Shown in pieces: positions 25,887-34,964 of a DNA stretch of 64,000 nt; the stretch's first letter is position 1; the number at the start of each line of letters is the position of its first letter. Made by a program: the position numbers and the translations under genes. The notes beneath the pieces were generated by a model that saw only the letters and a program-made list of their open reading frames with translations, was not told where the DNA came from and did no database searches. Origin of the DNA: Rhodococcus triatomae (GTDB lineage Bacteria; Actinomycetota; Actinomycetes; Mycobacteriales; Mycobacteriaceae); the NCBI RefSeq assembly GCF_014217785.1, contig NZ_CP048814.1, positions 3,596,001 to 3,660,000 on the forward strand, written 5' to 3'.

Positions 25887-26031
25887 TTCTCCCCACTCAC
25901 ACCGCAAAAATACGCATATTCAGTGGGTTCCCATGTGTGAGAGCTCTGCATACGCTGCGAACAGGAGCTCGGGATACGTCCCGGCCGTGCACCGCTCCCG
26001 AACGAGCAGCAGCGAAAGAGGCGAAGCGACA

Positions 26032-27534
26032 GTGAAGACCCATCTCGTACGCACCCACCGGTCCGCCGAGGACTTCCCCAAGGACGAGCACCTCGCGTGG
26101 CGGATCGCCGAGGTCGCCACGGATCCGGTGGACGTGCCGGCCGACACCGCCGACATGGTGGTGAACCGCATCATCGACAACGCGTCGGTCGCGGCGGCGT
26201 CGCTGACCCGCCGTCCGGTGTCCAACGCCCGCGCCCAGGCGCAGGCGCACCCGTACCGGCCCGGCGCGACGGTGTTCGGAGTCGGCGGGCGTTTCTCCCC
26301 CGAATGGGCGGCGTGGGCGAACGGCGTCGCCGTCCGCGAACTCGACTTCCACGACACGTTCCTCGCCGCCGAGTACTCCCACCCCGGCGACAACATTCCG
26401 CCGATCCTCGCCGTCGCCCAGCACGCCGGCCGCTCCGGCGCCGACCTGATCCGCGGACTGGCCACCGGCTACGAGATCCAGATCGACCTGGTCCGTGCCA
26501 TCTGCCTCCACGAGCACAAGATCGACCACGTCGCGCACCTCGGCCCGTCCGCGGCTGCCGGTATCGGCACCCTGCTCGGTCTCGACACCGAGACCGTCTA
26601 CCAGGCGATCGGCCAGGCACTGCACACGACGACCGCGACCCGGCAGTCGCGTAAGGGCGAGATCTCCAGCTGGAAGGCCTACGCACCGGCCTTCGCCGGA
26701 AAGATGGCCGTCGAGGCAGTCGATCGAGCACTGCGCGGCGAAGGTGCCCCGTCGCCGATCTGGGAGGGCGAGGACGGCGTCATCGCGTGGCTGCTCGGCG
26801 GCCCGAAGGCGGAGTACGCCGTGCCGCTCCCCGGGCCGGGAGAGGCCAAGCGGGCAATTCTCGACTCGTACACCAAGGAACATTCGGCGGAGTACCAGAG
26901 CCAGGCTCCGATCGACCTGGCCCGGCGGATGCGGGAGCGCGTCGGCGACCTCGACCAGATCGCGTCGATCGTGTTGCACACGAGCCACCACACCCATGTC
27001 GTGATCGGCACCGGGTCGAACGATCCGCAGAAGTTCGATCCGAAGGCGTCCCGCGAGACCCTCGACCACTCGGTGATGTACATCTTCGCGGTGGCACTCC
27101 AGGACGGCACCTGGCATCACGAACACTCCTACGCCCCGGAGCGGGCGCAGCGTCCCGACACCGTCGAGCTGTGGAACAAGATCTCCACGGCCGAGGACCC
27201 GGAGTGGACGCGCCGCTACCACTCGACCGACCCGGCGGAGAAGGCGTTCGGGGCTCGCGCGGAGATCACCCTGAAGAGCGGCGAGGTCATCGTCGACGAA
27301 CTCGCCATCGCCGATGCCCACCCGCTCGGCGCCCGTCCGTTCGCGCGGGAACAGTACATCGAGAAGTTCCGGATCCTCGCCGACGGTGTCACCGCGCCGG
27401 CCGAGCAGGATCGCTTCCTCGACGTCGTACAACGGGCCGCGGATCTGCAGGCGGGCGAGCTCGACCAGCTCACGTTCACCGTCACCGACGACGTCCTGGC
27501 TCGCGCACCGCAGTTGCCGAAGGGCCTCTTCTGA
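26032..27534 (+). CDS. prpD: 2-methylcitrate dehydratase
   Basis: A 500-residue MmgE/PrpD-family protein. The motif [20 protein letters not shown] near residues 106-125 and the segment [19 protein letters not shown] are characteristic of PrpD. It dehydrates 2-methylcitrate to 2-methyl-cis-aconitate in propionate breakdown. The GTG start at 26032 ([11 protein letters not shown]) gives the usual length. It is the first gene of prpDBC, each gene overlapping the next by one to four bases. Confidence 0.93.
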   Translation: MKTHLVRTHRSAEDFPKDEHLAWRIAEVATDPVDVPADTADMVVNRIIDNASVAAASLTRRPVSNARAQAQAHPYRPGATVFGVGGRFSPEWAAWANGVAVRELDFHDTFLAAEYSHPGDNIPPILAVAQHAGRSGADLIRGLATGYEIQIDLVRAICLHEHKIDHVAHLGPSAAAGIGTLLGLDTETVYQAIGQALHTTTATRQSRKGEISSWKAYAPAFAGKMAVEAVDRALRGEGAPSPIWEGEDGVIAWLLGGPKAEYAVPLPGPGEAKRAILDSYTKEHSAEYQSQAPIDLARRMRERVGDLDQIASIVLHTSHHTHVVIGTGSNDPQKFDPKASRETLDHSVMYIFAVALQDGTWHHEHSYAPERAQRPDTVELWNKISTAEDPEWTRRYHSTDPAEKAFGARAEITLKSGEVIVDELAIADAHPLGARPFAREQYIEKFRILADGVTAPAEQDRFLDVVQRAADLQAGELDQLTFTVTDDVLARAPQLPKGLF

Positions 27535-28472
27535 TGTCCGGCCTGATCGCGGCCGACACACCCGCGTCGACCAAGCGCGCCGCCTTTCGCGCCGGGCTGA
27601 CCTCGGGCACGATCCAGCAGTTCCCCGGTGCGTTCAATCCGTTGACGGCCAAGCTGATCCAGGAGATCGGCTTCGAGGGCGTCTACGTCTCGGGAGCCGT
27701 GCTGTCGGCGGATCTGGGTCTACCCGACATCGGGCTCACCACCTTGACGGAGGTGTCGGGACGCGGACAGCAGATCGCCCGGGTCACCGATCTGCCGGTT
27801 CTCATCGATGCCGACACCGGCTTCGGTGAACCGATGAGCGCGGCCCGCACGGTCACGGTCATGGAGGACGCCGGCATCGCCGGGCTGCACCTCGAGGACC
27901 AGGTCAACCCCAAGCGTTGCGGGCATCTCGACGGCAAGGCTGTCGTTCCCACCGGTGAGATGGTGCGCCGGTTGCGGGCCGCGGTGTCCGCTCGCCGCGA
28001 TCCGGATTTCGTGATCTGCGCACGTACCGACGCGGCGGGGATCGACGGTGTCGATGCCGCGATCGAGCGGGCGAAGGCCTACGCCGACGCGGGAGCGGAC
28101 CTCATCTTCACCGAGGCCCTGCACACCGAGGCGGAGTTCGAGAAGTTCCGGGCCGCGGTGGACGTGCCGCTACTGGCGAACATGACCGAGTTCGGCAAGT
28201 CCGAGCTCGTTCCTGCGAAAACTCTCGAGCAGATCGGCTACAACGCCGTCATCTACCCGGTCACCACCCTGCGGCTCGCCATGTTCGCGGCCGAGCAGGG
28301 ACTACGCGAGATCGCCGAGACCGGTACCCAGGCAGGGCTTCTGGACCGGATGCAACATCGCAGCCGGCTGTATGAGCTTCTCGACTACGAGCGCTACAAC
28401 GAATTCGACTCAGGCATCTTCAACTTCACCCTCCGTGCAGACACGGGGCAAGGTAAGGGGCAGCAGCGATGA
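27534..28472 (+). CDS. prpB: 2-methylisocitrate lyase
   Basis: A 312-residue member of the isocitrate lyase superfamily. The catalytic loop PKRCGH contains Cys129, and the Mg-binding region LIDADTGFGEP lies near residues 90-100. It cleaves 2-methylisocitrate to pyruvate and succinate. The presence of a dedicated prpB is unlike M. tuberculosis, where isocitrate lyase does this step. The ATG overlaps the prpD stop by one base. Confidence 0.93.
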   Translation: MSGLIAADTPASTKRAAFRAGLTSGTIQQFPGAFNPLTAKLIQEIGFEGVYVSGAVLSADLGLPDIGLTTLTEVSGRGQQIARVTDLPVLIDADTGFGEPMSAARTVTVMEDAGIAGLHLEDQVNPKRCGHLDGKAVVPTGEMVRRLRAAVSARRDPDFVICARTDAAGIDGVDAAIERAKAYADAGADLIFTEALHTEAEFEKFRAAVDVPLLANMTEFGKSELVPAKTLEQIGYNAVIYPVTTLRLAMFAAEQGLREIAETGTQAGLLDRMQHRSRLYELLDYERYNEFDSGIFNFTLRADTGQGKGQQR

Positions 28473-29623
28473 CCGAGACAGCCGTTCCGACGTCCGCGAA
28501 CACGTCCGCCGAGATTCCCACCATCTACAAGGGGCTGGCCGGCGTCGTGGTCGACACCACGGCCATCTCCAAGGTCGTTCCCGAGACCAACTCGCTGACG
28601 TATCGCGGTTACGCCGTCCAGGATCTGGCTGCGCACTGCAGCTTCGAGGAGGTGGCCTACCTGCTGTGGAACGGAGAGCTGCCGTCGGAAACGCAGCTCG
28701 ATCGGTTCCGTCAGCAGGAGCGCGCCTCCCGGGGTGCGGACCGCTCGTTGCTCTCACTCGTGTCGAAGCTTCCGGACAACTGTCATCCGATGGACGTGGT
28801 CCGCACCGCGATCAGCTACCTCGGTGCCGAGGACCCGGCCGAGGACGACAACTCGCCCGAGGCGAATCGGGTGAAGGCACTGCGGATGATGGCGGTTCTG
28901 CCCACGGTGGTGGCCGCCGACCTTCGCCGCCGCCGCGGGCTCGATCCCATCGCTCCGAGCGCCGAGCTCGGATTCGCGGAGAACTTCCTGAACATGGCGT
29001 TCGGGGAGGTGCCGGACGTCGAGCTGGTGAAGGCGTTCGAGGTCTCGCTCATCCTCTACGCCGAGCACAGTTTCAACGCCTCGACGTTCGCGGCGCGGGT
29101 TGTCACCTCGACGCTGTCCGACATCTACAGTGCCGTCACGGCGGCGATCGGCGCGCTCAAGGGGCCGCTGCACGGCGGCGCGAACGAGGCCGTCATGCAC
29201 GACATGCTCGAGATTGCCGAACCTGCCGCGGCGGAGGGCTGGATGCGGGACAAGCTCTCCCGCAAGGAGAAGGTGATGGGCTTCGGCCACCGCGTGTACA
29301 AGAACGGCGACTCACGGGTGCCCACGATGAAGCAGGCGTTCGTCGAGGTCGCCGCCCGTACGGGCGGCGAGAAGTGGGTCGAGATCTACGAGACTCTCGA
29401 ATCCGTGATGAACGATGCGACCGGGATCAAGCCGAACCTCGACTTCCCCACGGGACCGGCGTACTACCTCCTGGGCTTCGACATCGAGGTGTTCACGCCC
29501 ATCTTCGTCATGAGTCGGATCACCGGATGGACGGCACACATCATCGAGCAGGGCGAGTCGAACGCCTTGATCCGGCCGCTGAGCGAATACCACGGCGTGC
29601 CACAGCGTTCCGTCGTCGCCTGA
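28469..29623 (+). CDS. prpC: 2-methylcitrate synthase
   Basis: A 384-residue citrate-synthase-fold enzyme. EHSFNASTFAARV carries the first active-site His, GFGHRVYKNGDSRVP the second at about residues 270-284, and NLDFPTGPAYY the catalytic Asp. Within the prpDBC operon it condenses propionyl-CoA with oxaloacetate. Oxaloacetate is also the product of pyruvate carboxylase, whose remnant follows this gene. Confidence 0.93.
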   Translation: MTETAVPTSANTSAEIPTIYKGLAGVVVDTTAISKVVPETNSLTYRGYAVQDLAAHCSFEEVAYLLWNGELPSETQLDRFRQQERASRGADRSLLSLVSKLPDNCHPMDVVRTAISYLGAEDPAEDDNSPEANRVKALRMMAVLPTVVAADLRRRRGLDPIAPSAELGFAENFLNMAFGEVPDVELVKAFEVSLILYAEHSFNASTFAARVVTSTLSDIYSAVTAAIGALKGPLHGGANEAVMHDMLEIAEPAAAEGWMRDKLSRKEKVMGFGHRVYKNGDSRVPTMKQAFVEVAARTGGEKWVEIYETLESVMNDATGIKPNLDFPTGPAYYLLGFDIEVFTPIFVMSRITGWTAHIIEQGESNALIRPLSEYHGVPQRSVVA

Positions 29624-29639
29624 CAGCTCGTCTCGAACT

Positions 29640-29685
29640 GCCCCGGGGCCTGGTTGCGGGCGTCACTGCCTCCGCGCCCCGGGGC
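29640..29685 (+). terminator. Probable terminator after prpC
   Basis: Two copies of the palindrome GCCCCGGGGC (29640-29649 and 29676-29685) can pair as a long GC stem enclosing 26 bases, followed by a pyrimidine-rich stretch TTCCTACTCTTCTCC. It starts 17 bases after the prpC stop. Confidence 0.5.
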
Positions 29686-29737
29686 TTCCTACTCTTCTCC
29701 TGCCGTCATCCCGACTTGTTCCGAGAGGTACCCCCCG

Positions 29738-29914
29738 TTGTTCTCCAAGGTTCTTGTTGCCAATCGTGGTGAGATCGCGATTCGTGCTTTTCGTGCTGCC
29801 TATGAGTTGGGTGCGGGGACGGTGGCGGTGTTTCCGTTTGAGGACCGCAACTCTCTGCACAGGTCGAAGGCGGAGACCTCCTCGCCGTCTTGAACTGACA
29901 CGACGGGTTCGTCA
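29738..29914 (+). pseudogene. pyc: Internally deleted pyruvate carboxylase gene (scar)
   Basis: From TTG at 29738 the frame reads [20 protein letters not shown] and on to EDRNSLH, the unmistakable start of pyruvate carboxylase (first ~42 of about 1130 residues). After the joint near 29862-29875, a second frame reads [11 protein letters not shown] then stop, which matches the end of the biotinyl domain. Everything between, over 3 kb, is missing, so no enzyme can be made. In the native gene the two sides are expected to share a GGTYGAAGGCGGA-like stretch (HRLKAD and QVEGGD codons), suggesting deletion between short repeats (inference). Confidence 0.75.
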
Positions 29915-30580
29915 TCACCCGAGCGGGTGACCTCGTCGATCATCGGGAGAGAACGCCTCGCGAAGGATTCGCTCGTCTCCCTGCAGATTCCCCAGCGCAA
30001 GTGCGCGGTCGATGGTGATGCCGCCGGCGGCGAGTCCGATGACGATGTCCGGCGCGGCGCTGAAGATCGTGCCCGGCTGATCGGGCGGGACGAATGCGCT
30101 CGGGCCGTCCTCGTCGACGCGCAGAACCATAAGGAATCCGTCCATCTCGATCCCGAGTTCCACCGGGGGCGTCGCGGTGACGCCGCGGAGGAGGGCGGGC
30201 AGTGCGAGAGTCAGCCAGCGCGGGCGGAACGTGTCGTCGCCGCGCCCCGTCATCAGCAGCGGAGTGCCCCATCGCCCGAGCGCTTCCATCGGTTCGCGGA
30301 GATCCGCGCCTCGGGGAGTGAGTGCATAGGCGACGCCCGACTCTTCCAGTCGGCGCTCGACGATCCCGTTCACCTCCATGGTCCTCAGCCGATCAGCCAG
30401 GAGATTGGTCGCGATTCCGGTGAGGGAGGTCTTCAGTTCGGTGTAGCGCATGGGGCCGGGGAGAAGCTCCCGCACGATCAGGAGGGTCCATCGGTCACCG
30501 ACGACGTCCAGGGAGCGCGCGAGGCCGCAGAACTGCCCGTAGGAGCGAGCGGTCTTCGCGTCGTGCTTGACTTTGTCCAT
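29915..30580 (-). CDS. HxlR-family regulator with SCP2-like C-terminus
   Basis: A 221-residue protein. The N-terminal HxlR winged helix reads LDVVGDRWTLLIVRELLPGP followed by RYTELKTSLTGIATNLLADR; the second half resembles an SCP2 sterol-carrier-like ligand domain (VELGIEMDGFLMVLRVDEDG). The ATG at 30580 is chosen; a TTG six codons upstream falls inside the dyad. It is divergent from the DUF1761-like gene and its stop lies against the pyc remnant, so it may have moved next to it when pyc was lost. Confidence 0.75.
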   Translation of the reverse strand: MDKVKHDAKTARSYGQFCGLARSLDVVGDRWTLLIVRELLPGPMRYTELKTSLTGIATNLLADRLRTMEVNGIVERRLEESGVAYALTPRGADLREPMEALGRWGTPLLMTGRGDDTFRPRWLTLALPALLRGVTATPPVELGIEMDGFLMVLRVDEDGPSAFVPPDQPGTIFSAAPDIVIGLAAGGITIDRALALGNLQGDERILREAFSPDDRRGHPLG

Positions 30581-30585
30581 CGTGG

Positions 30586-30598
30586 TTGATTTTATCAA
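30586..30598. promoter_or_regulatory. Dyad in the HxlR/DUF1761 divergent region
   Basis: TTGATTTTATCAA, a five-base perfect inverted repeat around TTT, lies six bases upstream of the HxlR start. It is AT-rich in a GC-rich context and is a plausible HxlR operator. Confidence 0.5.
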
Positions 30599-30636
30599 TC
30601 ACGAGGGCGGGGTGTCGAGCAGGGGAGGGGATCCAC

Positions 30637-31050
30637 GTGGAGATGAGTATCAGCTGGCTTGCCGTGGTGGTGGCAACGGTGGTCGGGATGGCGATAGCAG
30701 GAGTCTGGTACGGCTGGGCCTTGGTGGGAGTCTGGCGAGAACTGACCGGCGTCACCGAGGAAGACTCGAAGAAGGCAGGCAAGCGCCCGTTCGCGGTTCT
30801 CCTGGTGTCGATCTTCGTCACGGCGGTGGTACTCGCTGCCGCGTGTTCCGTCGCCGCCGGCTTCTTCGACCGTGACTCGCTCTGGCTCGACCTGGCCGTC
30901 GGGCTCGCAGCCTGGTTGGGGTTCTCTCTCACGACTCTGGTGCAGCACAATGCTTTCGAGCAGAAGCCGACCCGGCTCACCGTGATCAACACCGCATATC
31001 AGTTGGTGCTGTTCCTGGGAATGGCTCTCGCCGTCGGGCTGCTCCGGTAA
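30637..31050 (+). CDS. DUF1761-like membrane protein
   Basis: A 137-residue protein with four hydrophobic helices (near residues 4-24, 50-70, 78-98 and 116-135). The segment GVWYGWALVGVWRELTG near residue 20 is typical of DUF1761 proteins. GGGGAGGGG precedes the GTG at 30637; ATG at 30643 is an alternative. Function is unknown. It is divergent from the HxlR regulator, its likely controller. Confidence 0.6.
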   Translation: MEMSISWLAVVVATVVGMAIAGVWYGWALVGVWRELTGVTEEDSKKAGKRPFAVLLVSIFVTAVVLAAACSVAAGFFDRDSLWLDLAVGLAAWLGFSLTTLVQHNAFEQKPTRLTVINTAYQLVLFLGMALAVGLLR

Positions 31051-31122
31051 GAATGGCGACGTGCGTCGCCCGGCTCGCCCGCCGACACACTGCTTCACAC
31101 GCCGACGCAGGGAGGAATCACG

Positions 31123-31461
31123 ATGTTGCTTGCATTCTCCGTCGCCCCGTCCGGGACCGGCCGGGCGGACGGCTCCGTGCACGACGCCGTCGCTGCCGCG
31201 GTGACGGTGGTCCGGGAGTCCGGCCTGCCGAACAAGACCACCAGCATGTTCACGGAGATCGAAGGATCGTGGGACGAGGTCTTCGACGTCGTGAAGCGCG
31301 CGACCGAAGCCGTGGCGCCGTTCGGATCCCGGATCTCGCTGGTCGTCAAGGCCGACATCCGCCCCGGCCACGAGGGGGAGATCGACGGGAAAGTCGAGCG
31401 TCTGGAGGCCGCGATCGACGAGAGCCGGGCGAGGGACGACTCGGGGCGCTCCCGAGAGTGA
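31123..31461 (+). CDS. Thiamine-binding/UPF0045-type protein (MTH1187 fold)
   Basis: A 112-residue protein with the ferredoxin-like MTH1187/YkoF fold: LLAFSVAPSG at the start, then NKTTSMFTEIEGSWDEVFDVV and RISLVVKADIRPGHEGEIDGKV. Members of this family bind thiamine or its pyrimidine part. GGAGGAATCACG precedes the ATG. It follows the DUF1761-like gene by 72 bases and converges with the SDR gene. Confidence 0.75.
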   Translation: MLLAFSVAPSGTGRADGSVHDAVAAAVTVVRESGLPNKTTSMFTEIEGSWDEVFDVVKRATEAVAPFGSRISLVVKADIRPGHEGEIDGKVERLEAAIDESRARDDSGRSRE

Positions 31462-31476
31462 GCGATGCTCGGGTGA

Positions 31477-32175
31477 TCAGAAACGTTCGTCGAGTATCGC
31501 GGGCATCACGAGTTCACGAACGAACGATGCCGGGGAGAGCCCGAGGAGCATCCTGATGACGTCGAGCACGTCGTGTACCGGGATCTGCGTTCCCCTTCCT
31601 GCCTCTGCAGCACGCGCTTTCGGGGTGTGCAGGGGATCGTCGGTGTTGAGGTAGCCGAGTTGGAGCACCGTGACCGCGAGCCGCTGCTCACGATAATTCT
31701 CGCGGAGGGCGTCGGCGATGCCGTTGAGTGCGTTCTTGCTCGCGCCGAAGGCGACCTCCGGACGCCCGCTCCGAGGTAGGCCGGAGGTGGAACCGGTGAG
31801 GATGATCTTCGGCTGCGCACTGTCGAGGAGACGGGGAAGCAGCCTGCGGAGGACGAGAAGGGGGCCGGTGACGTTGGCGGCGACGAGGGCCTCGGTCGCC
31901 TCGGCGCTCTGGGCGAGGAAGCTGTAGTCGTCGGTGAACGCCGTTGCCTCCCAGATACCGAGGTTGTAGATGATCACGTCGAGTTCGTCGGGTGCCTGAT
32001 CGGCGATGGACTCCGCCGCGCGTCCGGGGACGCCGAAGTCCGCCTCGATCCACTGCGCCTCGACCACGGCCGGGCGCGTCCTCGACACACCGGTGACGTC
32101 GTGACCGTCACCGGCCAGCCCGTCGACCACGGCCCGGCCGAGCCCTCTGCTCGCGCCGACCACGAGTATCCGCAT
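31477..32175 (-). CDS. SDR-family protein with Phe in place of catalytic Tyr
   Basis: A 232-residue short-chain dehydrogenase. The cofactor loop VVGASRGLGRAV is at residues 5-16 and the strand IIYNLGIWE replaces the usual NNAG. The catalytic Ser is present in TGSTSGLPRSG, but the Y-x-x-x-K motif reads FGASK, so the proton-donating Tyr is Phe. Either the activity is lost or it differs from a standard dehydrogenase. It may belong with the molybdoenzyme gene, which ends 65 bases upstream on the same strand. Confidence 0.8.
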   Translation of the reverse strand: MRILVVGASRGLGRAVVDGLAGDGHDVTGVSRTRPAVVEAQWIEADFGVPGRAAESIADQAPDELDVIIYNLGIWEATAFTDDYSFLAQSAEATEALVAANVTGPLLVLRRLLPRLLDSAQPKIILTGSTSGLPRSGRPEVAFGASKNALNGIADALRENYREQRLAVTVLQLGYLNTDDPLHTPKARAAEAGRGTQIPVHDVLDVIRMLLGLSPASFVRELVMPAILDERF

Positions 32176-32240
32176 TCGCCGAGTCTCCCACAGCGTTCAC
32201 CGCCGTCGAGCAGAGGAGGACGGGACGGGTCAGCGCACTC

Positions 32241-34628
32241 TCAGGACAGGTAGTGCGGCTCCGGTTCGGACTTGTGGGACCAGTCCGCACCGAGTGCGCT
32301 CTGGGTACCTTCCACGCGGCACTCCTCGCGAGGTGTCCCGGAGCGCTCCAGGGAGATCACGACGGACTTGGACGTGGGGCAGTTGCTCTTGCGGGCAGTC
32401 GAGTCGAGGGGGACGAGCGGATTGGTCTCGGGGTAGTAGGCCGCTGCCGACCCGCGAGGGATGTCGTACTCGACGATGCGGAAAGCGGTGGCGCAGCGCG
32501 TGCGATCGTCTCCGTCCCACGTGGTGATCAGGTCGACGAGGTCGCCGTCGTCGAACCCGAGCGCGGCGATGTCGTCGTGGTGCAGGAACACCACGCGCCT
32601 TCCTCCCTCGACACCGCGGTAGCGGTCACTCAGCCCGTACACCGTGGTGTTGAACTGATCGTGGCTGCGCAGGGTCTGGAGGATCAGGTGTCCGGGAGGA
32701 ACGGCGAGCAGCTCGATCGGAGACACGGCGAACTCGCCACGCCCCGAGGAAGTTTCGAAAGTCCGGGAATCGCGGGGCGGATGGGGCAGGATGAAGCCGC
32801 CGGGTCGTCGTACGTTCACCTCGTAGCCTTCGCACCCGGCCACGACCTTGGAGATGTGGGTGCGGATGTTCGTGTAGTCTTCCCGCATCCCCGTCCAGTC
32901 CAGGCCGTAGCGATCGCCCAGTGTCGCCTCGGCGATGTGGCAGACGATGCCGACTTCCGACTCGAGTTGGTCACTCGCGGGTTTCAGTGGCCCGCGCGAC
33001 GCGTGTACCGCGCAGGTCGAGTCCTCCACCGAGACGAACTGCGGCCCACCGGCCTGGATGTCCTGTTCCGACCGTCCCTTGGTGGGCAGGATCAGCGCGG
33101 TGTCTCCGCAGACGAGGTGCGAGCGATTCAGTTTCGTCGAGATGTGTACGGTCATCCGGGTTTTCCGCAGAGCCGCCGCGGTGACCTCGGTGTCGGGGGC
33201 GGCCTGGACGAAGTTCCCGCCGAGTCCGAGGAAGAAGTGTGCCTTGCCGTCGCGCATGGCGCGGATGGAGTCCACGGTGTCGAGCCCGTGCTCGCGCGGC
33301 GGGTCGAACCCGAATTCACGCTCGATCGCATCGAGGAAGTGCTGCGGCGGCCGCTCCCAGATCCCCATCGTGCGATCGCCCTGGACGTTGGAGTGCCCGC
33401 GCACCGGGAGCAGCCCGGCACCCGGCTTCCCGATATTTCCCTGGGCGAACGCGAGATTGGTGACCTCCTTGATGGTCGCGACGGCGTTGCGGTGCTGGGT
33501 CAGCCCCATCGCCCAGCAGAACACCGTGGCGTCGGAATCGCGGAGCATCCGCGCGGCCTCGGTGATCTCGTCGCGGCTCAGGCCGGTCGAGGTGGCCACG
33601 ACGTCCCAGTCGACGTCGCGGACATGCCGCTGCCATTCGTCGAAGCCGACGGTGTACCGGTCGATGAAGTCGTGATCGAGTGCGTCCCACTCGACCAGCA
33701 GCGAGCCGATCGCCTGGAGCAGTGCGAGATCGCCGTTGGCGGAGATCTGGAGATGCAGGTCCGACAACTCGGTGCCGTGTCCGATCACCCCGCGGGCTGC
33801 CTGCGGGTTCTTGAAGCGGATCAGTCCCGCCTCGCGGAGTGGATTGATCGACAGGATCTTCGCGCCGTTCCGCTTCGCCTTCTCGAGCGCGGTGAGCATG
33901 CGGGGATGATTGGTGCCGGGATTCTGGCCCTGCAGGATGATGAGCTGCGCGTTGTAGACGTCGTCGAGGGTGACGCTGGCCTTGCCGATGCCGATCGACT
34001 CCTGCAGCGCGACGCTGGTGGACTCGTGGCACATGTTGGAACAGTCGGGCAGGTTGTTGGTCCCGAACGCCCGCACGAACAGTTGGTAGGCGAACGCGGC
34101 CTCGTTGGACGCGCGGCCCGAGGTGTAGAAGATCGCCTCGTCGGGGTTGTCGAGCCGGGTGAGGTGTGAGGCGATCAGCGCATAGGCCTCGTCCCATCCG
34201 AGCGGTTCGTAGTGGCTGCCACCGGGGCGTTTGATCATCGGGTGGGTGATCCGTCCCTGCTGACCGAGCCAGTACTCGCTGTGGGTGTCGAGCTCGGCGA
34301 TGGAGTGCCGGGCGAAGAACTCCGGCGTCGCCCTCATCCGGGTGGCTTCCTCGGCGACCGCTTTCGCGCCGTTCTCGCAGAACTCGGCCGGGTGCCGATG
34401 TCCCGGGTCCGGATCGGGCCACGCGCAACTCATACAGTCGAACCCGTCCACCTGGTTGACCTCGCGGAGTGTCTCCGCGGTGCGGACGATGCCCATGTGC
34501 TCGAGCGAGCGCTTCATCGCCACGGCCACGGCGGTGGGTCCCACCGCGTGGTCGGCAGGTGGTCGGATCTCGAGATCGGCCTCGTCGTAGTCGCCGTCCC
34601 GGCCGTCGCGGTCGATGGGCTGGTGCAT
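32241..34628 (-). CDS. FdhF/YdeP-family molybdopterin oxidoreductase
   Basis: A 795-residue protein of the FdhF/YdeP group (resembles Rv2900c and E. coli YdeP). The N-terminal segment FDCMSCAWPDP with a further Cys in AEFCENG may bind an Fe-S cluster. Molybdopterin-binding blocks include NLPDCSNMCHESTSVALQES, where Cys is the candidate metal ligand, and GLTQHRNAVATIKEVTNLAF. E. coli YdeP is tied to acid resistance; true formate dehydrogenase activity is not shown. It starts 15 bases after the second SMR gene, so all three share a transcript. Confidence 0.8.
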   Translation of the reverse strand: MHQPIDRDGRDGDYDEADLEIRPPADHAVGPTAVAVAMKRSLEHMGIVRTAETLREVNQVDGFDCMSCAWPDPDPGHRHPAEFCENGAKAVAEEATRMRATPEFFARHSIAELDTHSEYWLGQQGRITHPMIKRPGGSHYEPLGWDEAYALIASHLTRLDNPDEAIFYTSGRASNEAAFAYQLFVRAFGTNNLPDCSNMCHESTSVALQESIGIGKASVTLDDVYNAQLIILQGQNPGTNHPRMLTALEKAKRNGAKILSINPLREAGLIRFKNPQAARGVIGHGTELSDLHLQISANGDLALLQAIGSLLVEWDALDHDFIDRYTVGFDEWQRHVRDVDWDVVATSTGLSRDEITEAARMLRDSDATVFCWAMGLTQHRNAVATIKEVTNLAFAQGNIGKPGAGLLPVRGHSNVQGDRTMGIWERPPQHFLDAIEREFGFDPPREHGLDTVDSIRAMRDGKAHFFLGLGGNFVQAAPDTEVTAAALRKTRMTVHISTKLNRSHLVCGDTALILPTKGRSEQDIQAGGPQFVSVEDSTCAVHASRGPLKPASDQLESEVGIVCHIAEATLGDRYGLDWTGMREDYTNIRTHISKVVAGCEGYEVNVRRPGGFILPHPPRDSRTFETSSGRGEFAVSPIELLAVPPGHLILQTLRSHDQFNTTVYGLSDRYRGVEGGRRVVFLHHDDIAALGFDDGDLVDLITTWDGDDRTRCATAFRIVEYDIPRGSAAAYYPETNPLVPLDSTARKSNCPTSKSVVISLERSGTPREECRVEGTQSALGADWSHKSEPEPHYLS

Positions 34629-34643
34629 CGTGTGCCTTCTCTC

Positions 34644-34964
34644 TCAGTGCGCGCCGCCGGTCTCGATCAGCAGTACCCCACCCATGATCAGGACGATACC
34701 GATGCCCATCACCACGGTGAGCGGTTCCCGGAAGAGAAATCTGCTCGCGACGGCCGTCACGGCCACGCCGACGGCGGCCCAGATGCCGTAGGCGACGCCG
34801 AGGGGGAGGCCCGCGCGCAGAGTGAGGGACAGGAACCCGAACGCCAGGAGGTAGCCGACCACCACGACCAGGTACCACGCGCGGCGGCCGCCCACTCCGG
34901 CACGAAGCGACAGGGTCGCGGTGACCTCGGCGACGATGGCACAGATCAGGAAGACGCCGGCCAT
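34644..34964 (-). CDS. SMR-family transporter subunit 2
   Basis: A 106-residue small multidrug resistance protein with four transmembrane helices. The N-terminal helix has the essential Glu in CAIVAEVTATLSL, and GVAYGIWAAVGVAVTA is the family signature. Its ATG overlaps the stop of the first SMR gene by one base, so the two probably form a heterodimer, as with EbrAB or YkkCD. Confidence 0.85.
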   Translation of the reverse strand: MAGVFLICAIVAEVTATLSLRAGVGGRRAWYLVVVVGYLLAFGFLSLTLRAGLPLGVAYGIWAAVGVAVTAVASRFLFREPLTVVMGIGIVLIMGGVLLIETGGAH

